A stretch of 64,000 nt of DNA. Origin: Bemisia tabaci. Lineage: Eukaryota; Arthropoda; Insecta; Hemiptera; Aleyrodidae. The stretch is from positions 558,001 through 622,000 of the forward strand of contig NC_092794.1 in the NCBI RefSeq assembly GCF_918797505.1, read 5' to 3'. Shown in pieces: positions 37,201 through 42,480 of the stretch (positions are counted from its first letter, which is position 1; every line of letters begins with the position of its first letter). The position numbers and the translations under genes are program-made. Below the pieces are notes generated by a model, which made no database searches, was not told the DNA's origin, and worked only from the letters and a program-made list of their open reading frames with translations.

Positions 37201-40200
37201 TTTATTTTTTTTTTTGCAATTTTTCACTCTTTTACAAAATTCAGTATTTCACTTCATTTTACTTTTTTTTTACTTTATTATCAATCTCTTCGTGATTAAT
37301 TTTAACTTCATTTTTATTTATTTACTTTTTTCTTCTAGTTTTCATATCGAGTATTGGCAAGCCTAGAGGGGGAGAGAAGAGACATTAGAACTAGCGCAAG
37401 AGGGTCATGTAGCCATTAAGTAAAACTTCAAGGCAGAAACCAGGAAACAGAAAAAAGAAGAATTACACTTTCGCTTGTATTCTCAAAGAATTGATGTAAA
37501 TATAACATTGGCAGAAACTTTAAAAAATTCAAACTAGGATTATTTTTATGATTTGCTTAAATGCTTCTACAAATAGCATTGAACAAAGCCACTTAAGCTA
37601 CTTACTTAAACAAGTGAGATTAAGGGGAATAGAAAAGAAGAAGAAAATACCACTCTAAAGTAGTGAAGCCACTGAAAATGGGTGAGTTGAAAATGAATTC
37701 TTGAAAATTTATCAACATACTTTCCCTAAGTAGCCCATATTTGATTGCTTTCTTTTACGACTCGAAGTTGGTAAAACTCGAACAATTGATTGGGCATTCT
37801 ACTAAAAAAATACTTTCAATGAGTTATCTGAGATGGTGACCCTCATAATTGACAAGTTTATAATTTGCACTAGCGCATTCTGAAGTTCAATGAGCTAACT
37901 TGAACCGTAGCATCAACCAAAAAAAAAAAAGATAGGTGAAGCGCAAGTGCACTCGGTGGCACAATGAGTCAACTTTATGGTGCAGTTTACCATCAATTAT
38001 GTCTCGACGAACAAATTTGTACGAGGGTCATCCGAAAAGTAAGGTTCCCTACCTTGTATCTTCCGAACGAAAAAAGATAAATCAAATCGGTAAAAAGACA
38101 CATATTAGGCATACTCTAAGCTTTAAAATAAGTTTTTGAAAATCGGTCAAGGAGGTTGCGCGAAAACTTAATTTTACTGAGACAACCTCCGGTCGCCGCG
38201 TGCCCACCTTCGAGGTCAGGATGCGCGGACAGTCGATTATTTCAGACTCGGGTATTCGACTCTAGACATCATATAAAAAAAAAAATTTTCAAAGTTTTCA
38301 CGGAGAAGGTCTGAACATAATTTTTGACGCAGTCTCCACATCTTTTTTGATATTTCTGGTATCATTGCAGCAGCTTCTTGATGCCGTCCGCCTAAAAGCT
38401 CTCGCCTTGGCTCCGAAACCAGTCATTGACAGCGATCTGTACCTCTGAATCGGTTGGCAATCGTTTTTCATCAAGTAATATGTTCCGTTCGGTAACAGAT
38501 GAAAGTCACATGCGGCTAAATTAAGAGAGTATGGAGGCTTGGGGGAAAATTTCCCGACGCAAAGCAAACGATTCAGGGGTACAGATCGCTGTCAATGACT
38601 GGTTTCGGAGCCAAGGCGAGAGCTTTTAGGCGGACGGCATCAAGAAGCTGCTGCAATGATACCAGAAATATCAAAAAAGATGTGGAGACTGCGTCAAAAA
38701 TTAAGTTCAGACCTTCTCAATGAAAACTTTGAAATTATTTTTTGATGTGATGTCTAGAGGCGAATACCCGAGTCTGAAAAAATCGACTGTCCGCGCATCC
38801 TGACCTCGGGGGTGGACACGCGGCGACCGGAGGTTGTCTCAGTAAAATTAAGTTTTCTCGCAACCTCCTTGACCGATTTTCAAAAACTTCAACTTATATT
38901 AAAGCTTAGAGTATGCCTAATATGTGTTTTTTTACCGATTTAATTTATCTCTTTTCGTTCGAAAGATACAAGGTAAAGAACCTTAGTTTTTGGATGACCC
39001 TCGTAGTAACTGGTAGTAACTAATTGAAAATGATTGCGTTAATAAAGGTGTTGCTCACCATACAATGGTGTTGGTTTTTCTATCTATTTTCCAGGTTTAC
39101 GGCACCAACTTTTAGTCAACTAAACCAAGATGGTTATCCGCGCACAGTCATTTTTTTCCGTAAATGGTTAACCTAAATAAATCAACATTGCAGCTTTTTA
39201 ACGGTTAATTCGTTTATACCGTTTAACGATTGTGTCGCGAGAAATGGGCTTTCAAAGTTCAAATTAACGTGATTATTGAGGTCCTACGGCATTTGCACGG
39301 CTATGTACTTGGTTCGCAAGTCTTATCCCTTGTAAATCACTCATCAGGCCTCCAGGACCCCTTTCCGGTGCTAGGGGAAATCTCCCAACCTTTCCTTGGA
39401 TCTGGGGAGTCCCACAAATCTTCCTTGGTGGATTATTCATGAAAGCCTCCTCCCTCTTTGGTGCATTCTCCTTCTGGCTCCCCACATAAAGTTCCTGGTT
39501 CCGCCCACGTGTTAACCTGGTATGATCTGCTGTGATCTTTTAGATTTAAAAGTGTCCTCCTTAAATGAGCAGAAAATATGCACCGTTCGCTCAACACGGA
39601 ACCAAAACGAACAATACATAAAAAGTTGCAAAAGAAGGTCGAAATAAGAGATGGGTTATTGATGTTATAGAGAGTCGGGTTCAATTAGTTGAAAAGTGCA
39701 TGGGGCAATTGATGAAGGATCAAGATCAGCACCAGTATCTGATGTTACAGTTCCACCGATCGACAAATAAAAGCGTGAGCCAATCAATACCCATACGGTC
39801 AACGCATTCGAACAACAGCTCGTTTAATGGAACCATTAAATGAATAAGACTCGATAATAAAACGATAATAGGCGCCGATCGCCAACTCGATCGAAAGCAA
39901 CTCCACCGACAAGCGGAAAGTCGATCGAATCACGGGTTTTCAGATCACGTGTTTGCGGATCAGATCACGTGTTTGCGGATCAGATCACGTGTTAGCGGAT
40001 CAGATCACGTGTTTGTAGATCAATTCAAGAGATATTGTACACAAACTCACCGGTTTTTTGTGGATACATGGCTTTGTCGATCTACTTATGGATTTATTGA
40101 TTGATATTAGTTGATCGGGTGCCAATATCTGTCAAAGCAATGCAATCTATTTACGTTTTCATTTTTTTTATAGATTACATTAAATGACACGGTTTTATTA

Positions 40201-40839
40201 CTTTATTTTATTTTTTTACATTTCTTAAATTGTTTTTAAAATAATTTTGAATTTTTTAACTTTTTTCAACCATTTTTCATTTCTTTACTTCACGGTTGGT
40301 TGGCGTGTCGATTAGGTATCAATCGGTTTACGAGTTCTTTTTCAATCAATGCAAGTCAATTGAAACGACATACGGCATAAAAAACTCCGAAAGTGACAAA
40401 CTACAAACCATCGGCAATGGGAAAACTTCTTTTTACTTCATTTAATTATGTTGACTGCGAAAGAGGGTTACAAGACAGGTTTTTTTAGGGTGGGCCGATT
40501 CAAAAAAAATGCCGGAACTTAGACATCCCTGGCAGAGCAAAAGAGACCAAATACTCTCGAATGAACGTTAAAACAAATTCAGTAGCTACTAATACGTCTT
40601 CAAATGATGATCGTTGCGTACCTATGTGGGAGTTGCTTAATCTGGGCTCTATGCTTCTTGGCCTCGGCTTCCTTGTTAGCGGCGTTGTTCTTCTCGATGG
40701 TACCAGTGCCTCCCCCCTCGGTACCATCACCTCCGCCACCCCTAGTGCTGGACACCTTGGAAACGGGTAGCGTAGCCATGTTGTCTACGGACTCGACGTC
40801 GACCGTTGCCACTTTCAAATCTCCGCCGCCGCCTACCAT
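1699..40839 (-). CDS. Otopetrin-family proton channel, complete 12-exon coding region
   Basis: Joined minus-strand exons encode 879 residues: 40839-40622, 34493-34379, 30287-29904, 24712-24541, 23891-23731, 23295-23085, 15709-15323, 13800-13578, 12289-12011, 10456-10276, 8224-8051, 1833-1699. All introns are GT-AG and every phase matches. Otopetrins are twelve-helix membrane proteins that conduct protons inward on acidification and serve acid sensing and, in some animals, otoconia formation. Family hallmarks seen are YAKLLIVMC (segment 1), AFGLGTMIYSGLEFG (segment 3), ARFGLMHIVATNLCVW (segment 5), RDSAPFLYPFIVEY (segment 6), KPGRQIVTFLLICN (segment 11) and FYRFHAAVTLAEVWK (segment 12). The polar Asn, Glu and His of segments 5, 6 and 12, which I recall as structurally important in this family, are present. 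Vertebrate otopetrins are near 600 residues; the excess here lies in the N-terminus and two loops. Which insect paralog this is cannot be decided here. Confidence 0.95.
2145..2850. mobile_element. Degenerate inverted-repeat element in intron 11
   Basis: About 140 bp at 2145-2290 reappears inverted at 2690-2830. Both copies hold, in the left-arm orientation, CGGATTTGAGA followed by TTTTCTCACGTTCGTG and the outer ACAAGTTGCATA segment. Arms have diverged by small indels. No target duplication could be fixed. The interior has no coding match. Confidence 0.6.
3355..3440 (-). repeat. tRNA-like fragment, possible SINE remnant
   Basis: Minus strand carries a good RNA polymerase III B box (GGGTTCGATCC) followed by CTCGCC, and upstream the GTGGATAGCATGC typical of a tRNA D-arm region, in two partly duplicated copies. 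The arms do not fold into a full cloverleaf, so I read it as a tRNA-derived repeat and not a working tRNA gene. Confidence 0.35.
4305..4445 (+). repeat. Dispersed repeat, copy 1 (second copy at 63846-63988)
   Basis: The same sequence order occurs at the end of the window: CGGCC-AATCGG, then GATGATA(A/G)AGGG, then CTTCCCAGA, then a Lys-rich AAAAAGGG stretch. It is preceded here by a T run followed by 14 G at 4270-4283. No ends or coding capacity seen. Confidence 0.7.
4817..5238. mobile_element. Short element with CCTTGTCTCCACG inverted ends, intron 11
   Basis: CCTTGTCTCCACG at the left is mirrored by CGTGGAGACAAGG at the right (5224-5236). The neighbouring GGGATTTGTCCC-like and GAGACAAATCTCGTG tracts also pair. 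Length about 420 bp with no transposase. The flanks do not give an unambiguous target duplication, so the superfamily is left open. Confidence 0.55.
5851..5903. repeat. 25-bp tandem duplication
   Basis: GAGCCCATAAATTGTTTAGA followed by ATAGT appears twice back to back without change, which suggests a recent slippage or replication event. Confidence 0.85.
7247..7340. repeat. Perfect 18-bp inverted repeat with 58-bp loop
   Basis: AATAAATGATCTGAAAAT at 7247-7264 is exactly mirrored at 7323-7340. It may be the remnant of a small MITE; nothing recognisable lies in the loop. Confidence 0.75.
8051..8224 (-). CDS. Otopetrin coding exon 11 (segment 11)
   Basis: Acceptor TTCAATAG|GTATTG, donor GTCCAA|GTACGC, 58 codons. 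DVSRRRVHLPEHDANKPGRQ followed by IVTFLLICNITMWVIYTFDA is the most conserved C-terminal otopetrin stretch, including the PGR(Q/E)-(I/V)-VTFLL motif. Confidence 0.95.
8225..10275. other. Intron 10, low-complexity sequence only
   Basis: Contains a G run near 9130-9144, C runs near 9277-9290, and an uninterrupted A run of about 41 bases ending at 10239, right before exon 10's donor. No gene or clear element. The A run is either a microsatellite or the tail of a retroposed sequence whose body I cannot recognise. Confidence 0.6.
10276..10456 (-). CDS. Otopetrin coding exon 10 (segments 9 and 10)
   Basis: Acceptor TTCCCCAG|AGTTCG, donor CTTCAG|GTTAGC, 61 codons. RVRRLKYYYDEGNSLNDLLQ is the basic/Tyr-rich cytoplasmic loop typical of the family. 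RVSAFGIFIYAMFSVIAG and LLVMITGSITVLQ follow as segments 9 and 10. Confidence 0.94.
10457..12010. other. Intron 9, no gene; TTTCATGAAA-rich stretch
   Basis: Between 11400 and 11660 variants of TTTCATGAAA recur many times on both strands, probably a degenerate tandem or simple repeat. The rest is unremarkable AT-rich sequence. Confidence 0.5.
12011..12289 (-). CDS. Otopetrin coding exon 9 (segments 7 and 8)
   Basis: Acceptor AAAATCAG|ATACTC, donor TGGAG|GTGTGC. Residues 624-716: an acidic and basic cytoplasmic loop (KYSEEDLEHRLEAMLSRRA), then DCVGASKGLFIGLLLLVGS with further hydrophobic residues as segment 7, and AVYLADVSHCIVMVLSILA as segment 8. Confidence 0.94.
13181..13404. mobile_element. 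Foldback MITE in intron 8
   Basis: Almost fully palindromic 224-bp element: CCGGGTGATCCAGACCACCC at the left is mirrored by GGTCTGGATCACCCAG at the right, and the arms continue through TCTCTGGATAG and AAAACTCGATTTTCAGTGG to a centre near 13300. Ends resemble the elements at 20096-21664 and 62535-62880, so probably the same broad group. The TA duplication is visible only on the right side. Confidence 0.8.
13578..13800 (-). CDS. Otopetrin coding exon 8 (segment 6)
   Basis: Acceptor TTTCATAG|ATAACC, donor CCTAA|GTAAGA. After an extracellular part (HNLSAAPTIWDQPVAEALV, a Cys in DPKKCGR) it encodes INIMGNIVRDSAPFLYPFIV and EYCLVGAAVIYIMWKHIG. This is the family's segment 6 with its conserved Asp-Ser-Ala-Pro and Glu. 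Confidence 0.95.
13801..15322. other. Intron 7, no gene seen
   Basis: Holds a C run at about 14545-14557 next to ACTTTGCTCAGATGTTGT, a segment shared with 61930-61960 and so part of a dispersed repeat. A near-mirror around 13915-13975 (ATTAACTCAGAAAC and GAGTTAATTGGA) is short. Open frames here lack motifs and fitting splice phases. Confidence 0.5.
15323..15709 (-). CDS. Otopetrin coding exon 7 (Ser/Thr/Pro-rich extracellular loop)
   Basis: Acceptor CTATTTTCAG|GGGGCGG, donor CTTAC|GTAAGT, 129 codons. It starts GGNRINQIKRAPVTFAPAG, then runs through about 100 residues dominated by Ser, Thr, Pro and Ala, and ends NENQTFTQNVSSL with N-glycosylation sequons. No helix is visible. It lies between segments 5 and 6, extracellular by family topology, and resembles a mucin-like O-glycosylated linker. 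It is far longer than the equivalent loop of vertebrate otopetrins. The frame and both splice phases fit, so I take it as a real exon, though it could be alternatively spliced. Confidence 0.88.
16265..16321. repeat. Perfect 28-bp hairpin with one-base loop
   Basis: ATATTGTGGTGGTTTCCAGG followed by ATCTTTCA is exactly mirrored after a single A. It lies in intron 6 with no similar sequence nearby. In RNA it would form an uninterrupted 28-bp stem. Confidence 0.9.
18022..18153. repeat. 66-bp tandem duplication
   Basis: Two adjacent copies begin TATTCATGTA(T/C)AC and share GATGAGTTGTTCCAA with a few substitutions. The period is a multiple of three, which keeps a short frame open across it, but I see no sign that this is coding. 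Confidence 0.8.
19505..19805. repeat. TTAGG/TTAGGT-rich interstitial repeat array
   Basis: Runs of GTTAG and GGTTAG units, including a perfect stretch around 19757-19793, and a higher-order unit of about 27 bp (GGTAAAGTTGGGTTAGGTTA plus GGAA/GGAT) repeated four times from 19635. TTAGG is the ancestral insect telomere unit. Here it is degenerate and inside an intron, so it is an interstitial block. A short relative lies at 6649-6667. Confidence 0.8.
20096..21664. mobile_element. 1.57-kb foldback element with TA target duplication, intron 6
   Basis: Flanked by TA on both sides (20094-20095, 21665-21666). Ends CAGGTGTTCCAGACCACCC and GGGTGCTCTGGAACACCCGG pair. Both arms carry CTCGG/CTCAG-AAACGGCC, AAAACCCCATTTT and the TTTGACTTCGGATTT segment. 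No transposase frame is present. It has been entered by a second palindrome (20517-20853). An arm-like relative lies at 57190-57380. Confidence 0.75.
20517..20853. mobile_element. Nested 337-bp palindromic element
   Basis: AGGAAACAACTTAAAACGGG at the left is mirrored by CCCGTCTTAAATTGTTCCT at the right. Arms run through ATAATAAACATAAAATAAAA, CAACCGGCAAAAAA and GAGCCTCACCGTTGTTATT to a 40-bp loop. It sits inside the larger foldback and so inserted later. Confidence 0.8.
22340..22950. repeat. Direct duplication of a 140-bp intronic segment
   Basis: 22345-22480 and 22813-22950 share CTCAAAATACCCAACTT, TTCCTGTGAACTATG and AGTTTTCAAAAATGCAG in order, with point changes. A neighbouring duplicate segment mentions AAATACTCTGTAAA in inverted form at 22205-22235. 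No coding evidence. Confidence 0.7.
23085..23295 (-). CDS. Otopetrin coding exon 6 (segment 5)
   Basis: Acceptor GATTTCAG|TTAAAC, donor TTTATG|GTAAGT. It begins LNIHRFKVVARFGLMHIVAT and continues NLCVWIRTTVLESIKEY, matching otopetrin segment 5 with its conserved His and Asn. The C-terminal third is predicted extracellular and carries potential N-glycosylation sites (NLS, NGT, NLT). Confidence 0.94.
23731..23891 (-). CDS. Otopetrin coding exon 5 (segments 3 and 4)
   Basis: Acceptor ATTTTCAG|CGTTCGG, donor CTCGG|GTGAGT, 54 codons. AFGLGTMIYSGLEFG is a near-invariant otopetrin stretch. It is followed by a short Cys-containing extracellular turn and INPVLQMIFTFMQMYFIF (segment 4), ending in MNSR at the cytoplasmic face. 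Confidence 0.95.
24073..24334. mobile_element. 262-bp MITE, copy 1 (intron 4)
   Basis: Ends CATATC(A/G)ACGGTGTAAGTC and GACTTACACCGTCGATATG pair over about 35 bp. A second copy with the same length and internal order (ACTTCCTGT, AAACTACTCAACGG, GAAAATTCTGCAAAAACT) is at 35874-36134, so this is a repeat family with defined ends. Non-coding. Confidence 0.85.
24541..24712 (-). CDS. Otopetrin coding exon 4 (end of cytoplasmic loop, start of segment 3)
   Basis: Acceptor TGCCTAG|GGTGTG, donor ATTG|GTGAGT. Residues 240-296 begin GVVTTAMKKEKGLETPSQDS and end with SQSHGSFFLRVGAI, the conserved His-Gly-Ser-Phe-Phe-Leu-Arg entry into segment 3. The exon ends after the first base of a Gly/Ala codon that exon 5 completes as GCG. 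Confidence 0.92.
24947..26072. mobile_element. 1.1-kb foldback element with about 520-bp arms, intron 3
   Basis: AAAGGACTGCGTGCAAAACG at the left is mirrored at the right with one mismatch (GTAGTCCTTT). Arms stay nearly identical to the centre, where an 85-bp unpaired spacer (about 25475-25555) remains. One inner arm segment reads GCGCGCAGTTTAAA in mirrored form. The frames found in each arm are the same sequence read from both sides, so they are not genes. Confidence 0.85.
27100..28122 (+). mobile_element. Mariner-type element with 210-bp inverted repeats and HTH-only ORF
   Basis: TA duplications at 27098-27099 and 28123-28124 bracket inverted repeats starting CATAGGGTGTCCCAAAAGTA that pair for roughly 210 bp (27100-27312 with 27912-28122, few differences). 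Between them lies one intact reading frame for a transposase N-terminus. The DDE catalytic half is absent, so the element cannot move by itself. It sits in otopetrin intron 3, on the strand opposite to the gene. Confidence 0.9.
27539..27904 (+). CDS. Truncated mariner transposase: DNA-binding domain only (121 aa)
   Basis: ATG at 27539 gives MSTELRKEQHHVIRYCFRRG, then KNTFNEMKGVYKDD and IGRWFKSFSGGRES. This is the first helix-turn-helix of mariner transposases, the N-terminal type also found in SETMAR. A GRPSTSTT linker of the GRP(S/R) kind follows, and a second helix-turn-helix ending DISKSSLHRILKDHL. The frame then stops at TAG 27902-27904, directly before the right inverted repeat. Full mariner transposases are near 340 residues; the D,D34D catalytic part is gone. 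There are no internal stops. It could be an inert fossil or a DNA-binding repressor of related elements. Confidence 0.8.
   Translation: MSTELRKEQHHVIRYCFRRGMSVKNTFNEMKGVYKDDCLDRSSIGRWFKSFSGGRESAESPAKPGRPSTSTTDELIGTVAAVVRGDRHLSLRKFQVLLDISKSSLHRILKDHLQMRRVCSS
28654..28933. mobile_element. 280-bp hAT-like MITE nested in an older repeat
   Basis: Ends CAGGGTTGCCACA and TGTGGAAACCCTG are inverted repeats. The flank ACTATA occurs immediately on both sides (28648-28653, 28934-28939). The interior repeats AAATTCCCTGACA on both strands. hAT elements normally make 8-bp duplications and only 6 bp match here, so the class is probable but not proven. Confidence 0.75.
29356..29402. repeat. Poly-C minisatellite
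   Basis: Two copies of CTTGAC plus a run of 10-15 C separated by GGTAAGACACCT. On the opposite strand the G runs could form quadruplex structures. Confidence 0.75.
29904..30287 (-). CDS. Otopetrin coding exon 3 (segment 2 plus Lys/Glu-rich loop)
   Basis: Acceptor TTCTGCAG|GGTTTC, donor TTCCAG|GTCAGT, 128 codons. It opens with GFFTYLYGVSIFFLLYVFCF, a clear otopetrin segment 2, then LLQESSCC. About 60 residues of almost pure Lys/Glu with some Ala and Asp follow, in EKKAKEKEK-type runs, then a Gly/Ala/Thr-rich linker. By family topology this loop is cytoplasmic. The charged run would form a long single helix or stay unstructured. It is low-complexity at DNA level (purine-rich), so its length may vary between individuals. 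Confidence 0.93.
30605..31140. repeat. Tandem pair of a 275-bp repeat, intron 2
   Basis: 30607-30880 and 30882-31140 share GCCCCCCTCATAACTT, AAAATTTCGGGGGG, a T run and CGATTGTCAATAT(C/CTC)AATTTTTAAC. The first motif resembles the sub-terminal part of the elements at 47738 and 55421, so these may be arm fragments of that family placed head to tail. Confidence 0.75.
31640..31807. mobile_element. Single-arm fragment of the 62535-62880 element family
   Basis: Shares GGGACCATGAAATTCGGATT, TCGATTCCCTATTCA and the GGTCTGGGCCACCCTG|TA end with the right arm of the complete element at 62535-62880. The left arm is missing, so this is a half-element. Confidence 0.7.
31819..31946. repeat. Dispersed repeat, copy A (copy B at 51771-51896)
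   Basis: About 127 bp nearly identical to 51771-51896, including GTGATCTACGACCCGTGATC and GGAAAATACACTAAAAA, in the same orientation. The matching translated segments are only a shadow of this repeat. It ends with TTTTCTTCGGAAAATACACT, a near-palindrome. Confidence 0.85.
32745..32860 (+). repeat. tRNA-like fragment, low-confidence SINE remnant
   Basis: GATGGCTCACTCGGTGGAGA followed by ACACGCTAGACTGCTAAA looks like the 5' half of a tRNA (A box TGGCTCACTCGG plus anticodon-arm-like stretch). The downstream B box is weak (GAGTTCAAAAT). Not a working tRNA. Confidence 0.25.
34379..34493 (-). CDS. Otopetrin coding exon 2 (membrane segment 1)
   Basis: Acceptor TTTCAG|GACG and donor TACGAG|GTATGT. 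Residues 73-111 run RTSQFIFLSFIYAKLL, then IVMCIAYVLSEV, ending in LKLPVECYE. This is the first otopetrin helix with its conserved YAKLL core and the short polar turn that leads to segment 2. Confidence 0.93.
34907..35092. mobile_element. About 185-bp element with CAGATACACCTGCG ends, intron 1
   Basis: AAGGGGCAGATACACCTGCG at the left is mirrored by CGCAGGTGTATCTGGTCCTT at the right. The interior GAGCTAGACGCTCGTCTTGA and CGCGCGTGTAGCGC parts are themselves partly palindromic. No coding. Target duplication uncertain. Confidence 0.7.
35874..36134. mobile_element. 262-bp MITE, copy 2 (intron 1)
   Basis: Same ends and internal order as 24073-24334. Ends are ATATCGACGGTGAAAGTC and GACTTGCACCGTCGATAT. 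A more diverged relative with the same block order (GGAAAACTAATCAACG, CGACTGTGATTTCACTTCTG, GAAAATTTAAAG) lies at about 52985-53215. Confidence 0.85.
36722..36808 (-). repeat. tRNA-like sequence with A and B boxes
   Basis: Minus strand holds TATAGCTCAATCGTCAGGG (A box) and, 45 bp on, AGGTTCAATCCCC (B box). The T-stem does not pair properly around the B box, so it is best read as a tRNA pseudogene or SINE head. It lies in intron 1 on the same strand as the gene. Confidence 0.4.
36880..37345. repeat. T-rich low-complexity tract
   Basis: About 460 bp made almost only of T with TTTATTT, TTACTTT and TTAATT blocks. The open frames within it are artefacts of composition. On the transcribed strand of otopetrin the RNA would be A-rich. 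Confidence 0.85.
38022..39003 (-). mobile_element. Foldback made from two inverted mariner 3' ends
   Basis: TA duplications at 38020-38021 and 39004-39005. Arms 38022-38437 and 38580-39003 are near-identical inverted copies starting CGAGGGTCATCC and CGAGGGTCATCCAAAAACTA. Each arm contains the C-terminal end of a mariner transposase. The 142-bp spacer carries the last catalytic block on the minus strand. So the element is two right ends joined head to head and is non-autonomous. Confidence 0.85.
38300..38567 (-). pseudogene. Mariner transposase C-terminal remnant
   Basis: Minus-strand PPYSLNLAACDFHLLP matches the mariner PPYSPDLAPSDFHLF block that bears the third catalytic Asp (kept here in ACD). 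Downstream the frame shifts. In the other frame the family-like VNDWFRSQGESF, ADGIKKLLQ and CGDCVKNYVQ follow, broken by two stops. It is a dead fragment. Confidence 0.8.
39941..40020. repeat. Four 20-bp tandem repeats, each with a CACGTG E-box
   Basis: Unit CAGATCACGTGTTTGCGGAT, with one T-to-A change in copy three and two changes in copy four. Every unit keeps ATCACGTGTT, so four palindromic CACGTG sites are spaced exactly 20 bp. The array starts about 600 bp into otopetrin intron 1. CACGTG is bound by bHLH proteins. Regulation is an inference from position and spacing. Confidence 0.85.
40622..40839 (-). CDS. Otopetrin coding exon 1 (N-terminal, Gly-rich cytoplasmic tail)
   Basis: Encodes residues 1-72 plus two bases of codon 73. 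The tail is disordered and Gly-rich (two GGGG runs, then a GGGTG stretch), followed by a basic segment ending in QLPHR just before the first membrane helix. The first in-frame ATG after an upstream TGA is used as the start. The donor is CATAG|GTACGC. The phase (218 nt, two bases over) matches exon 2 exactly, which is the main reason for accepting it 6.1 kb away. An alternative or additional upstream 5' exon, including a non-coding one, remains possible. Confidence 0.75.
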
Positions 40840-42478
40840 GTCTGCTCCACTTAAGTCCTTTAATGGAAGCTCACTCGATCACCACAAACTCCACTTTCGG
40901 ATCGGGTTTCGCACCAAACATTCGTCGACTTACCGAAAAATTCGCCCGCAGAATCGTAAGTCACAGCTTACTAATCTTCGAGAAAATGATGAAGAATATC
41001 AGGTAAAGTAAAACAACCATCTTTCTTACGCCCGATCTTCACTAACCGCCTAATGAAGGCTCTCAATTCGCACAAGAAGTAGCTTACGATGTACGTTAAT
41101 CTACACCGCAAAAAATTAACTATGAGATACTTGGGAGAGGGGGGGGGGGCGAAAGGCGTTACAAATTTGGTGCCCTAAAAGTCGTGTTTTGTTCGAAACA
41201 ACAAAATGTTTCCGTTTCTTTCTAGTTTTTTTACGCGATTCTGAACAACCAATGAGAGAGCAACTTCCAATTTTAGGTTAGAAAATAGCGTAGCTTTTGG
41301 GAACAACATGGAAACGACTTGCTATAAGCACGTTGCAGTTGTTGTACAACAATGTTGCTGTAGAGGTTCCCAAATTTTGCGCGCGAAAATAAGTCCCGCC
41401 CCCACAACACAAAACAACTTCGAACAAAATGCGATTGTTTTCATAAAATGTTGCGAGTGTTGCCTCCGAACAAAATACGACTGAACTACATGAAGCCTGC
41501 AAGAGACTGAACAGACGCCCTGCAACTCAGCGTTTTTAATATCTTAGCCGTATTAGTAGCCGTCAATTTTAAAAGAGCGTCAAATACAAGGTAGAAGATA
41601 CAATAATTTGCATCCATCTTCTTATTGACTCGTTCAATACGAGGACTGCAAAATTAAGGGCTTTGATTCTAGCTAATTTCAAACGGCGTGTTGAGTTGAA
41701 TATTTAGAGAAAATAATAAAAGTTAAGGAAAAGGACTCAGGAATAATGAGAAATTGGAAATGGCTACAACTGAAGGAGATAGGAAATGCTACGGAAAATG
41801 CGGAAAATCCTATCGGAAATCTCTTTACATACTGGAGTGAAGGATCGTGATGAACTAGCTCATTCCGCATTACCCGTGACCCAAAATAGGTAACTCTTAG
41901 AATGTCAAAGCACTCAATCTCGTGTTTTTGCGAAAAAGAAAAGCTTTGTCCACTATGTTTGTAATCATTCGTTAATTTGTTTGTTTTTTGTATTACCCTT
42001 AAAAAGTAATAAACTTTGGTGACGGAAAAAAATATAAGGCGGGCTTCTCTCGGGAAACTTAAAACTGGATACGAGTGGAGACGAAATTTGAAAATATTAA
42101 TCCTGATTTCATTGCCTATTCCTAAATTTCGTCCTTCTTAAATACCATGTCTCATTCCACTTTCCAAAATTTCGACCAAGTTATGCGATTGAAATTTTGG
42201 GCACAGCTAGCGTTCACGTTTTGTATCTAGTCACGGTTTAGGTTCCGCCCGGATGTACATTCGTTTTTTTCATTCATTATAATTTCTTTGAGTATGTTTC
42301 ATCTCATTTCGAAAATGTTGACATTAGCTTGGCTTTATCTGGAGGTGAATTACTAACTTATAATGCAGCGTTGTCACTTTATACCGACCGTTGACTGATT
42401 CATGCAGATGTATTAAATTGGTGACTTAGTTTTTTGGACGAGACGAATCATTCTCGACCCCGATTATTGGGCCAGTTA
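40840..42478. other. Region upstream of the otopetrin start, no gene seen
   Basis: Expected to contain the 5' untranslated region, and maybe the promoter. I see a GC-box-like CCCGCCCCC near 41396-41404 and a palindromic GTTGTTGTACAACAA near 41338-41352, neither decisive. No coding exon with fitting phase found. Confidence 0.4.
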
Positions 42479-42480
42479 TA

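Noticed and set aside
36880..37345. Phe/Leu/Ile-rich hydrophobic frame resembling membrane helices
   Set aside because: Produced by the T-rich low-complexity tract; composition explains it fully.
39935..40025. Short regularly spaced repeats that could suggest a CRISPR array
   Set aside because: Units are contiguous 20-bp tandem copies without spacers, in a eukaryotic intron.
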